NCBI GenBank assembly: GCA_020740775.1
Contig: JAHEWK010000018.1
Coordinates: 868,001-932,000 of the forward strand
Source: Ilyonectria destructans
Lineage: Eukaryota > Ascomycota > Sordariomycetes > Hypocreales > Nectriaceae
Direction: 5' to 3'
Length of the DNA: 64,000 nucleotides
Below are positions 34,646 to 46,486 of the stretch, one piece after another (the first letter of the stretch is position 1; every line of letters starts with the position of its first letter). The translations under genes were made by a program, and so were the position numbers. The notes beneath the pieces are model-generated. The model had not been told where the DNA came from. It did no database searches and was given only the letters and a program-made list of their open reading frames with translations.

Positions 34646-36765
34646 ATGCCTGAAACGATAGTCAAGAGAGCTGCGGCTGCCGAGAAGCTGTGCCAGCGCT
34701 GTCTGCTGCTCTCTTTTGACAACAGTGCAATAATCGATGCACCACCACCACAAAAGTACCTGGGACGCGACGACATGGATCTTGATGAATACGGCATTAT
34801 CCCTCTCAGTTTTACGCTGGACGATGTGTTACCTGCATTACCTGAGCTCGCTAGGTCCATCGCTGCTGGCTGTCGCATGTGTCTCTTCCTCAAAAAGGTC
34901 ATACTAGCTGACCTGCGATCGACTCTAAGTTTAGCTAAGAATTCCGGTAGCTTACAACTCAGACTTTCCGAGTTCCATCCCGATCTAGGTACCGTTCAGT
35001 ATGCAAACGGACGAGAAGATTGGCTGCCGCTCCGGATCGACGGAGAGCTTCGTCTTGGGGCAACGTCACGGCCGATTAGTATTCAGGCCAAGCATAGAAC
35101 AGATGGTTCGCTCTTGCATACACATCTTCTCAAGCCTTTAGTCTAATAAAGCTCTCTAGGCTGCTACACTGGCTTTCCAGATCCCAATCCGTTATCTGAT
35201 CAGTCGATTCAGAGGATAAAAACGTATCTGAATACTTGTACACGAAACCATAACATGCAGCACTCGGAGTGTGTATACCTGGAGAAAGTCGCTGCTCCTC
35301 TGAGACTACTGAACATTTCAGATAGTAAAACTGTTTGGCTGGAGGAGACAGACGGCAAGAATCTGCAATATGTCATTTTGAGCTACTGCTGGGGCCCCTC
35401 AAGAATCGTCTTCGATGCTCGAACTGTCATGGCAAACCTCCCAGACAGACTCAAAGGCTTCCCTATAGACACACTCCCCCAAACACTCCAGGACAGCATC
35501 GCTCTCGCCCGACGGCTCGATGCCTCGCACATATGGATAGATGCGCTCTGCATTGTGCAGGACTCGGGCGAGTGGATCCATGAGAGCCAGCGAATGATGC
35601 AGTATTATGAAATGGCACTGTTCACCATCGTTCCGATCAATTGCAGCGGAGGAGAGCAAGGGTTTTTGAGGAATCGACCAGAATGGGTCTCGGACGTTAT
35701 CGACTGGAAGGGTTCACCGAGCCACCTCCAGTTCAACTTCCCTTCGTTTACAGGGGTGAATGAGAACGGGCCTGCAACTTCGTCCCCATGGTCAAGTCGT
35801 GGCTGGACGTTTCAGGAGCGACTTTTGTCTTCGAGGCTGGTCTTTATAGGCCAGGATGAAGTCATATTTCGATGCCGTGCTGGATACGGAAGACATGCTT
35901 CTCAGTCTCCCATCATGTTGGAGTCTCTTGGAAGTTACTTCGTTCCCTTGTCCCCCGCTCACGCATCAACATCCAAGGACTGGAATAGCGTTGAGATGAT
36001 CCGGGACAGTGGTATCAGCTTGTCAGCGAGTACTCACAGCGGAGTCTTACTCAGCAGAGTGACAAGCTCGTTGCGTTGTCTGGCGTCGCATCCAAGATCA
36101 ACCAGTTACTCGGCAGCCACGAGAAGTATGTGGATGGACTCTGGGAGTCGGATCTATGGCACGGTCTCACATGGAGAAGAGTGCCAGTACGAGGAATGCC
36201 TTCTTGGCCAACGGTCAAATCAAACATCTTTCCGTCGTGGTCATGGTGTGGCATGAACCAACCATTGATCTGGCAGGATGGCACTGCTACTGTCAGCGAT
36301 GCCAGGCTGATTGAGATTGTCCGAGACCCGACAGCGAAGGTGAAGATGATTGTCCTAGAGGGTTGGGTCTTTTCCATCCGAGTGCTGGCGACGCAAACAC
36401 CAAAGGATATTGAGATTGACTTCTATCTCGACCAGCTCTCCAGCTCGCCCGCTGATTTATTCGAACTTGCGGGCGTGCGAGTTGTCCTGGTACAGGCATA
36501 TCTAGATGGAGATGACAGAGACGAGTGGAAGCGTAACCCAGCAGCCAAACCACATGATGCGTGCGGACTGATCCTAAAGGCAACTGGAGAAAGCCACGGG
36601 GGCCATCTGGTTTACCAGCGGCTGGGTGTTGTTGACATTCTCCTTGGATTTGGCTTTGAACCGATGAGCGCTGAAGAGTTTTGTGCAGAGGGCATTGAAA
36701 AGACAGCCGGCGGGTTGCTGTACCAAGATATGTACTCTAGAAAAGAAGTCATTGTCTTGGCTTAA
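34646..36765 (+). CDS. HET-domain protein, with an unusual intron or a frameshift
   Basis: Exons 34646-35105 and 35160-about 35941, then 36010-36765. The HET domain is clear: QYVILSYCWG (residues 224-232), ASHIWIDALCIVQDS and SRGWTFQERLLSSRLVF. HET proteins trigger cell death on encounter with a genetically different partner. The first intron (35106-35159, CTAAT branch) is normal. Further on the frame changes before WYQLVSEYSQRSLT at 36010. A 68-nt intron 35942-36009 would repair it at exact codon boundaries and give 665 residues, but its GTTCCC donor is weak. The alternative is a one-base deletion near 36009, making this a pseudogene. The start is the ATG at 34646; frame further upstream lacks ATG. 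Confidence 0.7.
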
Positions 36766-38151
36766 TGCGATCAACTTATCAATCATCACACCAGGAGAGA
36801 ATATAGCATCCACATCCCAATAATACCCCAACGTACGGCTATATTCGGGAAAGATTTCGAGTCCTGGGAAGGTCGAGTATGCTGGGAGAGCTCCAGAAAT
36901 GCTCATGATATCTTCAGAACTATGGTAGGGAAATAACTCAGCCGGGGCTGATTTGCGACCTCGATGAGAAACTGTTCCACTTCCTGTTTTGCCAACCCTG
37001 GTCAACAGGCGAAATCCAGAGGGCGTCAGTGCTCACCGCTACACCAGTATCGACCCTTGGACCGGCAACATATCTAGGTATTCTCCATTATATCGTGAGC
37101 AAGGGGCGGCTATCTTTTCCCCTGTCAGACAGCCCTCCCTATCAGACCGCGCTCTGGTCAGACCGCGCGCTTGTCGGACCGCGCTCTTGGATATGCATAC
37201 TACGGAGTGCCCGTCACCGACTCTGCATTACCCCACGCTGTCAAGTCAGCGCTATTGATCGTATATGCATATGCAATGACGCACACATAGAGAGCCCGAG
37301 TATCTTATCTCAAAACAACTGAACTTCTACGTCATAGGCCGAACTCTGTGTCCCAAACAGGCAATGAACAGCGGCATTCCCCTTGGCGAGGTTACATCTA
37401 TACGACGTTAAGTATTAGTTTTATGGGGCGAAGCGGGGTAAATCAAGGGATAGAGAACGGTTCTTCACGAGTATTGAGTAAGGTAATTATCTTCCACCTA
37501 TCTGAAACTGGACTATGAACCTTGGGAAGCATTGTCCTCTGACGTTGCGGCATTTCCCCCGCAGTGCGGCCCTGCCATTTCATTACTTTCGCCAGAGTTG
37601 AATAGACTCTACAAAACGTTTCAAGATAGATTCCCATGCTCCACGACCTGCGAGACTAAGATAAAGTCGCGCATATCCTGTCAAGATTCTTCTTGTCTGA
37701 ACTATTTCTTAGATCTTGAGCTTTACAAATGGCACTCGACCTTAACTATGGGATGATGGTGTCGCGTGAGACATTGCCTAATAAAGCCTAGCAATAGATA
37801 GCACGTAACTTAGTCGTGTGGATCCACTGCGCTCAACAAGAGATAGCGGCCGCCAAGGCCTTATCCCAATTAAGGAGCTCCCGCTTTACGAACGGCTGGC
37901 GTGAAGAGTTTAGTGTAATCCTGCTGAAGCAAGGGTTCCATGGAAAAGCTTTGACGCCTCATTTCTTCTCACGTCTATGATATGGCCTATTACCACGCAT
38001 GTCAGACTCCACTTGGCGTCGCTGTTCTTTATAGCCCAGCCTTTCTCCCTCATGATTTACGATTCTGTGATTACTCGGTCGTGGCTGACTATCCTTCTCT
38101 CTTGGTTGAACACTTTCCGCAGATTGAACGACAACTCCAACGCGTGGCAAA
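36766..38151. other. Intergenic, no gene seen
   Basis: 1.4 kb without a supported gene. It includes the short GC-rich tandem repeat at 37141-37190 and, on the right, the promoter of the HAD phosphatase. Confidence 0.5.
37141..37190. repeat. Short imperfect tandem repeat
   Basis: Three copies of a 16-17-nt unit resembling TCAGACCGCGCGCTTG in a row, each with one to three changes. Confidence 0.6.
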
Positions 38152-39234
38152 ATGAAAGCGAGCATCAACACCATTGCGGCGGCGTTTTGCCTGCTTGCAG
38201 CCTACCAGCCCGCCCAAGCTCTCCCCAACAACAAGCTTGCTGGTCCTCAGCTCAAGCACTGGCCTAAACAAGCCGCCAAGTCACTCAACACGATGATCGC
38301 CCGTAACGCACACAAGGGCCGATATGCGGTGTTCGACATGGATAACACCAGCTATCAATACGATGTGGAGGAGTCCTTGCTCCCGTTCCTCGAGAACAAA
38401 GGCGTGCTGACGCGGGACACCATGGACCAAACCCTCAAGTTGATCCCCTTCAAGGACACGGCCAGTCACACAGAAAGCCTGTACAGCTACTACAACCGCC
38501 TGTGTGATGTCGATCTGGCATTGTGCTACCCTTGGGCCGCGCAAATCTTCAGTGGCATTTCTCTGAGCGACCTGAAGGTTTATGTGGACGAGCTCCTCGC
38601 ATTGAATGGAACCATTCCGACGACGTACTACGACGGCGACGTAGTTATGACAGACGAAATCAACCCTCCAAAGATCTTTGAAGGCCAAGTCGAGCTCTAC
38701 AACAGGCTCATGGCCAACGGAATTGAGGTGTACGTCGTCAGTGCTTCGTCGGAAGAGATTGTTCGAATGGTTGCCTCCGATCCTAAGTATGGCTACAACG
38801 TCAAGCCTGAGAACGTCATCGGCGTCACCCTTGTTCTGAAGAATGAGACCGGTGGTATCACCACAGCCAGGAAGCAAATCGAGGCTGGCACATACGACGA
38901 GAAAACCAACTTGGATTCGGTCATGACCCCTTACCTATGGGCTCCGGCTCCATGGAAGGCTGGCAAATGGGCTGCCATTCTCACTTACATCGACGAATGG
39001 AAGAAGCCTATTCTGGTTGGCGGAGACACCCCCGAGAGTGATGGTCCCATGCTTTTCCACGGAGTCGACGTTGCTCGGGGAGGAATTCACTTGTGGATCA
39101 ACCGCAAGGACGCCTACCTGACTGACATCAAGGACATGATGCATGAGTTTGCGATTGACCAAAAGAAGGAGGGCGTTCCAGTGACGGCGAATAAGAACTG
39201 GGTTATCGTTAAGCCGGCGGATATTCATGCCTAG
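38152..39234 (+). CDS. Secreted HAD-superfamily phosphatase (phosphorylcholine phosphatase-like)
   Basis: Single exon of 360 residues. Residues 1-23 form a signal peptide (LLAAYQPAQA), so the enzyme is secreted or vacuolar. The catalytic motif FDMDNTSYQYD holds the nucleophile and acid Asp pair of HAD enzymes. VVSASSEEIVR provides the motif II serine, and LVGGDTPESDGPML the acidic motif. This arrangement resembles bacterial phosphorylcholine phosphatases, which release phosphate from phosphocholine. A role in taking phosphate or choline from host or plant lipids is an inference. The lack of introns and the bacterial resemblance could reflect old transfer, but base composition does not stand out by eye. 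Confidence 0.8.
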   Translation: MKASINTIAAAFCLLAAYQPAQALPNNKLAGPQLKHWPKQAAKSLNTMIARNAHKGRYAVFDMDNTSYQYDVEESLLPFLENKGVLTRDTMDQTLKLIPFKDTASHTESLYSYYNRLCDVDLALCYPWAAQIFSGISLSDLKVYVDELLALNGTIPTTYYDGDVVMTDEINPPKIFEGQVELYNRLMANGIEVYVVSASSEEIVRMVASDPKYGYNVKPENVIGVTLVLKNETGGITTARKQIEAGTYDEKTNLDSVMTPYLWAPAPWKAGKWAAILTYIDEWKKPILVGGDTPESDGPMLFHGVDVARGGIHLWINRKDAYLTDIKDMMHEFAIDQKKEGVPVTANKNWVIVKPADIHA

Positions 39235-39512
39235 GTAGCCTTTCTGATGATATTTAGTATTGGTCTATGATACCTATCCAATATTAAATTAATGCTTGGA
39301 ACGAAACGTCCACAGAAGATTTTCAGTACGACTACCCGCCAGATAGTTTGATTGACGCTTTCTCTGGAGAAGATCTTACCCCTCGTACAGCTTATTAAAA
39401 CCCAATCCTCATGCGACACTAAATACAAGACAGGATTGGCTGAAGTGGTATTTGAGGGGTCCAAATGCCACTGGTTATGCCATCAATCCTTAATAGTCAG
39501 TCCTTCCTCAAA

Positions 39513-40665
39513 CTAGTTTGTGAGCTCGGAGATTTGGTTAGTTATTTGGTTTCTAAAAGTCCCATTCTTCTTCGGCACGCCCTCGGGCCATCCCTCCTCA
39601 ATTTCCTTGAGTATACCCCAAGACTGCTCGCCGTCGACGTTATAGGCAGGGCGGGCAGAGAACCCTGTTGTGTTGATAGACAGCATCAAAAATGGGCTAC
39701 TTTCGCTCGGAACATAGGCGGGAATTGAGGTGAACTCGAGGCCATCCGGTCCGAATGCTGCAGCGCGTCCAACCGTAGCAACCAGCGTGTATGCGCCGCT
39801 ATTGACAGCGTACAGGGAAGCGGCAGCCATGTTGACCTCTGCAGACTCCCAAAACTCAGCGCTGATGTCCTTTGGGTCGGGAGTATATGGCCAAGAAGCA
39901 ATGTGAATAGCCTCAGCTTGCGCCTGCATAGGAAATGTCATGGCGGGGTGGAAATGCCTGGAGTTAAGTTAGTATCAGTCATAGGGAGGGAAAATAAAGT
40001 GGCTGCCATACTCCCAACACTCGAGCAATCCCATTCTTCCGTATGGGGTATTGACCACCTTCAATCCATCCACCTTTCCATCGCTCCATATACTGCGTTC
40101 TCCGCCGGAAGGTCGGAGCTTGTGTCGATGAATAAGGACCTTGCCGCGAGGGTCGATCAGGGCTTGGGCCATGTATATAGCATCATCCGCATCAATGCGC
40201 TCAGAGAAGCCTAAGGCGAGATAGACGGAGTTCCGTTTCGCAGCAGCAATCAACTTCTTCCAGTTACGATCGCCCTGCCTAATGGAATTCTCGATATAGT
40301 TATCGACCCATTTCTCAATCCAGGCAGCATCATTACCTCGAGGGTAGCTAACATTGAGACGAGATTAGTTCTGCGCCATTAGTTAATGCAGGTCAAGAAC
40401 CGACTTACCCTGGAAACCACAGCTCTGGGAATGCCACTAGATCGGCACCCTCGCGAGCAGCGCGGTCGATGTACTTGACACCAAGATTGGTGGTTTCGTC
40501 GATGTCAACTCCATGGTAGACTCTGCTGGTGATTGGCTGGGTCCAAAGAGCCGGAGATGCCCGGATGAGGGCAGCGGTGAGCGACGTAGCTGAGCTGCTC
40601 CGCATCGTTAGCCCTTGCGACAATTGAAGGCATGATGCCAGTAAGACCAAAGCAGATTTGAGCAT
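39513..40665 (-). CDS. Nitrilase-family hydrolase with N-terminal signal peptide
   Basis: Exons 40665-40409, 40347-40012 and 39957-39513 give 345 residues. The catalytic triad is complete: Glu81 (VAFPELWFPG), Lys162 (HRHKLRP) and Cys196 (LLECWEHFHP, formed across intron 2). Nitrilases hydrolyse nitriles to the acid and ammonia; relatives hydrate cyanide. The N-terminus MLKSALVLLASCLQLSQG is a good signal peptide, unusual for a normally cytosolic family, and the usual VAAVQ strand is replaced by LIRASPALW. It diverges from a second nitrilase at 41316 across a 650-bp promoter. A TTTATAAA lies at 40751-40758. Export and substrate are inferred. Confidence 0.88.
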
Positions 40666-41315
40666 TTTGAATGTGGTCTCACCAATTGCCGCTGTGAAAT
40701 CGGAATGAGGGTGAGAGAGAATGTAACATCAAGTCTGTTCTCTTGCTTGGTTTATAAAGATCAGACGTAGCAAGAGCTGCCCTTGTTCAACTGCAAAATC
40801 AGTATTATCAGGTAAATCAGCGGATGCAAAATGTCCGCAGATGATAGGATAACCGAGTCATGCTCTAGTTTTGGTACTGTACGTATTGACGGTTCACTCA
40901 CGGGTAGACGCAGATACCGACGCCACAATTACTAGGTATCAGAGTACACCAATAAATGATTTCAAATGGAATCAGTAATTGCCAAATTCTTATCTTCAAT
41001 ATTCTAGTAAAATTGTTATCACTTTATCATCGTGCTATGTATCAATTGGGGAAGCAGAACGTGGACAGAGCACGGTGAGATGGGGCGATTTGCGGATCTG
41101 AGATATCCGCATCTGATACCAGAGCAGACTAAACCTCAGTCTATGTAGACTTGACCAATCTCCGCCTAGACCTTATCGACGATAAAGGCCCACCATTCAG
41201 GCTAAACCTTTATGATTACACGGTATATCTACCTCCTCCCACCCACGTATTGAGAGTCTGGAGGCAATCTTGATACCATTGTATTTATATTACCAAACCC
41301 TAGACTTCTTATCTA
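40666..41315. promoter_or_regulatory. Bidirectional nitrilase promoter with two CGG-N11-CCG sites
   Basis: CGG-N11-CCG palindromes lie at 40821-40837 and 41093-41109. Both begin CGGAT and end TCCG. This spacing is that of a Gal4-type zinc-cluster dimer site. A Zn2Cys6 gene lies two genes to the right. Confidence 0.6.
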
Positions 41316-42293
41316 ATGACATCAAACGCCGAGACTTGCACGGTCCGAGTGGCCGCCGTCCAGGCTGAGCCGGCGTGGCTCGACCTCTCCGCGACCGTCA
41401 AGAAAACGTGCGAACTCATCTCCACTGCGGCCTCGAACGGTGCCAAGCTCATCGCGTTCCCGGAATGTTGGATCCCAGGATATCCTTGTTGGATTTGGGC
41501 TCGTCCCGTCGACGCGACTTTAGGGGTTCGCTACATACAAAATTCGCTGCGTATCGACTCGCCCGAAATGGAGACCATGTGCGCCACAGCCGCAGAGCAC
41601 TGCATATCCGTGGTATTGGGCTTCTCCGAGAATGACGGCAACTCGCTTTACATCTCACAATGCACTATCTCTGGTGAAGATGGGAGTATTCTCATGAAGC
41701 GGAGGAAGTTGAAGCCTACACATATGGAGCGGACGGTTTTCGGGGACGCGTCTGGCAGCAGTTTACTCAATGTTGTTGACCTTCCAGGTGTGGGCAAAGT
41801 CGGTGCTCTAGCTTGTTGGGAGCATATACAGCCACTCCTCAAGTATCATACGTATCTTCAACAAGAGGAGATACACGTCAGCGCATGGCCATCACTTGAT
41901 GCGCACATCCCCGGAGGCCCCGGCCTGTGGGGCATGAGTCGCGAAGGGTGCATCGGACAGTCACAGCAGTATGCCGTCGAAGGCGGGACATTTGTGATTC
42001 ATAGTACGGCTGTGATATCAGAAAAGGGAATAAAGGAGATGGACACAACGGCGGCCCCCATTTTCAACAAGCCAGGCGGGGGCAGCTCTGCCATCTTTGG
42101 GCCAGACGGGAGGCGTCTGACTGAGGAGCTACCTGAGACTGAAGAAGGCCTCGTATATGTAGATCTTGATATGACAAAGATTCTCGCCGTGAGGATGTTT
42201 GTTGATGCGGTTGGCCACTACAGTCGGCCTGATATGCTCTGGCTTGGTGCAGATGTTAGAGAGCGCAAGCATTTAGAAAGCCCGGAACATTGA
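41316..42293 (+). CDS. Nitrilase (cytosolic type)
   Basis: Single exon of 325 residues with a standard nitrilase N-terminus ([15 protein letters not shown]). The triad is Glu50 ([12 protein letters not shown]), Lys131 ([13 protein letters not shown]) and Cys167 ([12 protein letters not shown]). The THMERT stretch after the lysine is typical of fungal and bacterial aliphatic/aryl nitrilases and cyanide-degrading relatives. The product should be a carboxylic acid plus ammonia. No signal peptide. It is paired head to head with the secreted-type nitrilase (40665) and converges with a Zn2Cys6 regulator ending at 42378, only 85 nt away. Together the three genes look like a nitrile-utilisation unit. 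Confidence 0.92.
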   Translation: MTSNAETCTVRVAAVQAEPAWLDLSATVKKTCELISTAASNGAKLIAFPECWIPGYPCWIWARPVDATLGVRYIQNSLRIDSPEMETMCATAAEHCISVVLGFSENDGNSLYISQCTISGEDGSILMKRRKLKPTHMERTVFGDASGSSLLNVVDLPGVGKVGALACWEHIQPLLKYHTYLQQEEIHVSAWPSLDAHIPGGPGLWGMSREGCIGQSQQYAVEGGTFVIHSTAVISEKGIKEMDTTAAPIFNKPGGGSSAIFGPDGRRLTEELPETEEGLVYVDLDMTKILAVRMFVDAVGHYSRPDMLWLGADVRERKHLESPEH

Positions 42294-42377
42294 TCGTTGA
42301 CTTTATATCACTGTCTGTATTTCGTTTCATTGGGGTCGAAAGTAGATGTACAATAATTAAGAAGCAAAGTTGCCCTT

Positions 42378-44496
42378 TTACATGTCCTCGTTGAATTGAG
42401 CCATGCCAGAGAATTCCAGCTCGCTCAGAAATCCTCCGGTCCCACCATCCCATCCATCCAAGTTCCAGGAAGGGCGCTCTGTGTATAGAGGGGTTTCCAT
42501 GTCGTGAGATACCAATGATTGTTCGTCAATTTGGGCAGACTCTCCCTCGATATTGGACAAATGCAGCGGTACATTACTGAGATGCATCGGTAGCACCCAA
42601 GTAACTTTCCATCGACAGGCTAGTTCGCGGATGAGGTTAACAACCTGCGATACACGCTTTGGCCAGCTTTTTGCCATATCCTCGAGAGCGTCTAGACAAA
42701 CCGTAAGGTCTGGTGAAGGTTTCTTGCAGACTGGCTTTTCTGCAGCGGATGCCGCGAGGAGATGTGCGAGTGCTGCGCGGAGGATATGGTAGACGACGAA
42801 TGGAGGGGCCTTGGCAAAGTCAAACGTTTTCCGATAGAGGCGGATAACACGTGAGATGCAAGTCGCTGACGAGATCATGGTTTGGAGCGCTAGACCTGAG
42901 GATGATTCGGACGCGTTGGAAAGGAGAGGTCGGTGAATGGCGACGATGGATACGTGATATGACATTTGAAAGATCAGAATGCCAGGTGAGACGGCGGTAG
43001 TGTTCGCATATTTCAACTGCTGGCAGTTGGCGTTGTAAAATTCGAGGAGTGCTCTGCGTGCTTCCATCAGGACCCAGTCTTTGTCTTGTCCAGGGAGGTC
43101 TCGGAATTTGACGGAGATCCTGGGGAATGTTAGCCATGTCGCTTATGTATGATGATCCTATTCACATTTTGTCCATGTAGTGGTCATGGATCTTCCATAG
43201 CTGGCTGATTTTATCGAAGATCCTCTGCTCTTCCGTCAGACTATCAGAGGGAAATGCCTTTTCAAAGGCTGGGATGTGGACTCGATGAGTGGGATCAATT
43301 GAGCTCCTTCCTAGAATTGCGACCGCCAACCTGCAATATCGCCGTGTCAGTGGGAAGAACGGTCACAGTCCTTTGAGATGAGGACCAAAGGCTAGGGAGT
43401 CGCACCGATCAACAAAATAGAAAGACCAAAAAGTCTCAATTCCGGCTTGCACTGTTCGATCAGCTGAGCCGACCACCACAACCGCATTCGATCCAATGGC
43501 TGGGATTCCGAGCTGTACAATGAGCCCAGCGGCGAGGCCTAACTTATCAGCCGTGTTTAGTAAATTTCAAAGTATAACATACTTAGATGCATCCACCCGA
43601 CGTTGTTGTTCCCTATTGACAACTCTCTCAAAGCCAGCATGGTCAGGCTCCGTGCGAGATTGTGATCCGGTCGTGTCCGGTAGCATTTAAAAATAAGCTG
43701 CTCGACATGGAGGCCAAACGCGGCTCCAATATTGCGAGCGTCATTCCTAGCAGAATAGCAAGCTCCAAGAGCGAATGCAGCACTGTAAAAGGTCTGCAGA
43801 TCAATGCTGGCGTTGGTGTATTGAAATGATCGGTCGAAGGCACCTCGTTCGATGAATTGATAGCACGGATTCACGTAGTCCAAAAAGTTGGCGGCAAGCT
43901 CATGTTGAAGTTGTTGATCATGTGCATGCTTCCAGAAATCTCGTAGCTGAGAGTCAAGTTGGCTCCTTGAATCCGCCTCCTCCGTATTGAAGTCTGGTGA
44001 ATTCGCAAAGAATGAGAAAAAGCCGCCAGGGCCAATGATGGAGGGGCTGCCACCGGAGTCGAGAGCCATTTTCCACATCGTCGCGGCCAGGTCCTCTGTT
44101 GCTTCCGGGCTGAGGGTTTTGGACGGGACAGACTTGGCCATTGCGTTCTCAACAGGGCCCTCTGCAGTCATTGATGCCGATGGCAATGTGCCCAAGCTGC
44201 TAGATCGTAGTTCTTGGACGACGGTAGTCAAGGCCGCAACTTGTTCTTCGAGGGACTTTACATATTCCTTATCCCAGACTTTTTGCCTATTCAAATAATG
44301 AGAAACTATACAGTGGTGAAAGGCAGATCGACTGCATTGCTGACCTTGGTCTTGTCCGTTCTGTCCGGAAGATGCATTCTCGGCCATGTGCCTTGCATTC
44401 GGAACAAACGGGTCTGGCCCAATCACACTTCCTTTTACCCTTTCGACATTGCTCGCATGCAATCAAGCTTCGCTTCCGGGATGAGTCGCTCGACAT
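42378..44496 (-). CDS. Zn2Cys6 transcription factor, candidate nitrilase regulator
   Basis: Exons 44496-44345, 44286-43583, 43538-43406, 43330-43166 and 43119-42378 give 631 residues. The zinc cluster CEQCRKGKRKCDWARPVCSE lies at residues 14-33 with the sixth Cys in RECIF. A coiled-coil linker follows (VKSLEEQVAALTTVVQEL). The middle homology domain is seen in NPCYQFIERGAFDRS and GWMHLSLAAGLIVQLG, the latter formed across the third exon junction, where TTAG and not the nearer AAG must be the acceptor. It converges with the nitrilase at 41316 and is the only regulator near the CGG-N11-CCG promoter. The dimerising coiled coil suits a palindromic site with fixed spacing. Confidence 0.9.
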
Positions 44497-44943
44497 GGCC
44501 GTATAATGGCATCAAAGGGGATAATAGAACTGGACAATTATCCCAGTGGCAAGTCAGAAGTCGGAGACCAAATCACGAGACAATCAGTGAGAGATATCGG
44601 GCGCTACTTCGAGGGGCTGGTCCACTTTCTTATCTCAGTGGCGTGCTACACGCTAGCCAGAGATAGACACTCATGACACACTGTAGGAAATAGATTCCGT
44701 AAGTACAGAGTACATTCAGAATCTCATCGCTGCCGTTAGTTTGAGTGGTTTATGCCATTTAACAGTGCCCCACAGCACCAAGTAGCAGGAAACTGCCCGT
44801 TATATTATCTGTGCACCACCAAGACTTTTGGGTGATCAGAGCTAGAATCATATTAATTCGGCCAGGTCTTGTTTAAGAGTGAGGGATGATTTCTATCTTA
44901 TGTCTAGCCTATGGTGGCACACTATGCAATCTCGGCCTACAAA

Positions 44944-46162
44944 TCAATGTCGAAACTCGGGGTTTGAGCTGACAAATTCTTCAAACGTCCTGAGAGGTTG
45001 ATCGAGGATCTTGAAAAAACATTATTGTCAATACCAGAGAATTTCTTCATTTGGAGTATGCTTACCTTATGGCTCGAGTCCAAAGACGCGCCCCCATAGT
45101 ACCCAAATTGTCGTAGGAACTGATACATATTTAATCGTTCGATCTGTCTTTCCTGGGCGCTAGTTCCCGAATGCGGCGTCAAGCCGAGAAATTCTTCATC
45201 AGAGAGCTCTTTGATATGGCACCTCTGTCCAGTCGAGGGCTCTAAGCGATTCACAATATCCGCTATCTGATTGAGGGTGTAATAGCCCTCGGCAGCGTAG
45301 ACCTTTGCCCCCAGTAAAGAGTCTCTTTTGAGCATCGCAGAGATGACAAATTTGCCAAAATCTCTGGGTGTGTCAATAAGAGGAAATTGAGAATCCTCCG
45401 CAGAAACTGGCAGCTCCAGCTCCAAGTTCCCTTCCACCTCGCGGGAGCGGGCGAGGTATTGGCCCGGCTCAAAGAGACTCATATAGAATCCTGCGAAGAC
45501 GAATGTAGCGGGGATATCGAGCTTGCGAATATGCTCCTCTATCTTGGCTTTGGAGTCAAACTCGTTGGCGCCTCGGATGCTGTGTGAAGTGTCTAATTCA
45601 GAATCAGTGGCATGTCTAAGATGCATGAGATTGAGCTGGAATCGCCGCCACGTACACTCTGAAACTGAAAACAAGGAACTGAAAATCAGATGGTGGACTC
45701 CAATATCCTAGCCACTCAATTCAGCTCTTGCGACTGTGTATAGAGGTGGATTGGCAGTACCTTTGCAACGTCGGCAACCACCTTCCCTTGCTGAAACTCG
45801 AGGCGGGGATCGCATGCATTCCCATTGTAATCAGTGACCAGGAAGATCACCTGCGCTCCTGACAGGGCAACTCTTATTTCGGGTTCGAATGATAGGTTTG
45901 CCTAGTTCAAGCAGCGTATTAGCAGTTGACGGCGTACGTCCCAAGATATCTGACAGCTGTCGCTATTCAAGAAAACACGAACCGATACTACTTCCACCCC
46001 TTTCGCCTTGAGTAGTTCAGCGGCAGGCTTACTCGTATCCCTACACACGGCCCGGATGCGGTACTGAGAGCAAAGCCGGTCACAGTCCAAGAACGCGCTG
46101 ACTACGGAGCCTCCCTGAGCACCCGTTGCCCCAAACACAACAAAGATCGGCTTGTCTTGCAT
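44944..46162 (-). CDS. NmrA-like NAD(P)-binding protein
   Basis: Exons are 46162-45983, 45901-45761, 45707-45066 and 45009-44944. The last intron is required: without it the C-terminus departs from the family, with it the protein ends ILDQPLRTFEEFVSSNPEF. A further 63-nt in-frame intron at 45655-45593 (GTACGT donor) is probable and would shorten the protein from 342 to 321 residues, the usual family size. The Rossmann motif VVFGATGAQGGSVV opens the protein, and FDSKAKIEEHIR corresponds to the active-site region of the atypical short-chain dehydrogenase fold. NmrA-like proteins sense redox cofactors or act as reductases. No partner genes are evident. Confidence 0.88.
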
Positions 46163-46486
46163 GGTGAATCGCTGTGAACCGCCGAAACGAGGTTGTAGCG
46201 GCTGGATATGTTGTAACTAGAAGTTAACTTAGATTGTGTGTTACGCTGAATGTTCGGAGCGTACTTTGGGCCGCATAAAGACTCTAGGCATCAGCACACG
46301 ACTCGCGCGACGCTTACTAAAGAGGGCGTCCTGCACGTTATCACATGACCTCAGCCTAAGTCAGATTGTGCATAAAATGTGACCAATTATAGTGGTGCAC
46401 CACGATTTTGGCCTGATGGTATAATCTAACAGCCTACAACAATTCATGCTTAAATTCACTGCTCACAACTTGATGCTCAAGACCTC
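46163..46486. other. Intergenic, no gene seen
   Basis: Promoter of the NmrA-like gene. The N-terminal part expected for the phosphorylase-like gene to the right was looked for here and not found. Confidence 0.5.

Noticed and set aside
38281..38877. 198-codon open frame on the minus strand
   Set aside because: Antisense shadow of the HAD phosphatase.
45593..45655. Treating the 63-nt in-frame segment of the NmrA-like gene as certain coding sequence
   Set aside because: It has a strong GTACGT donor and an AG end, and removing it gives the normal family length, so I list it as a probable intron.
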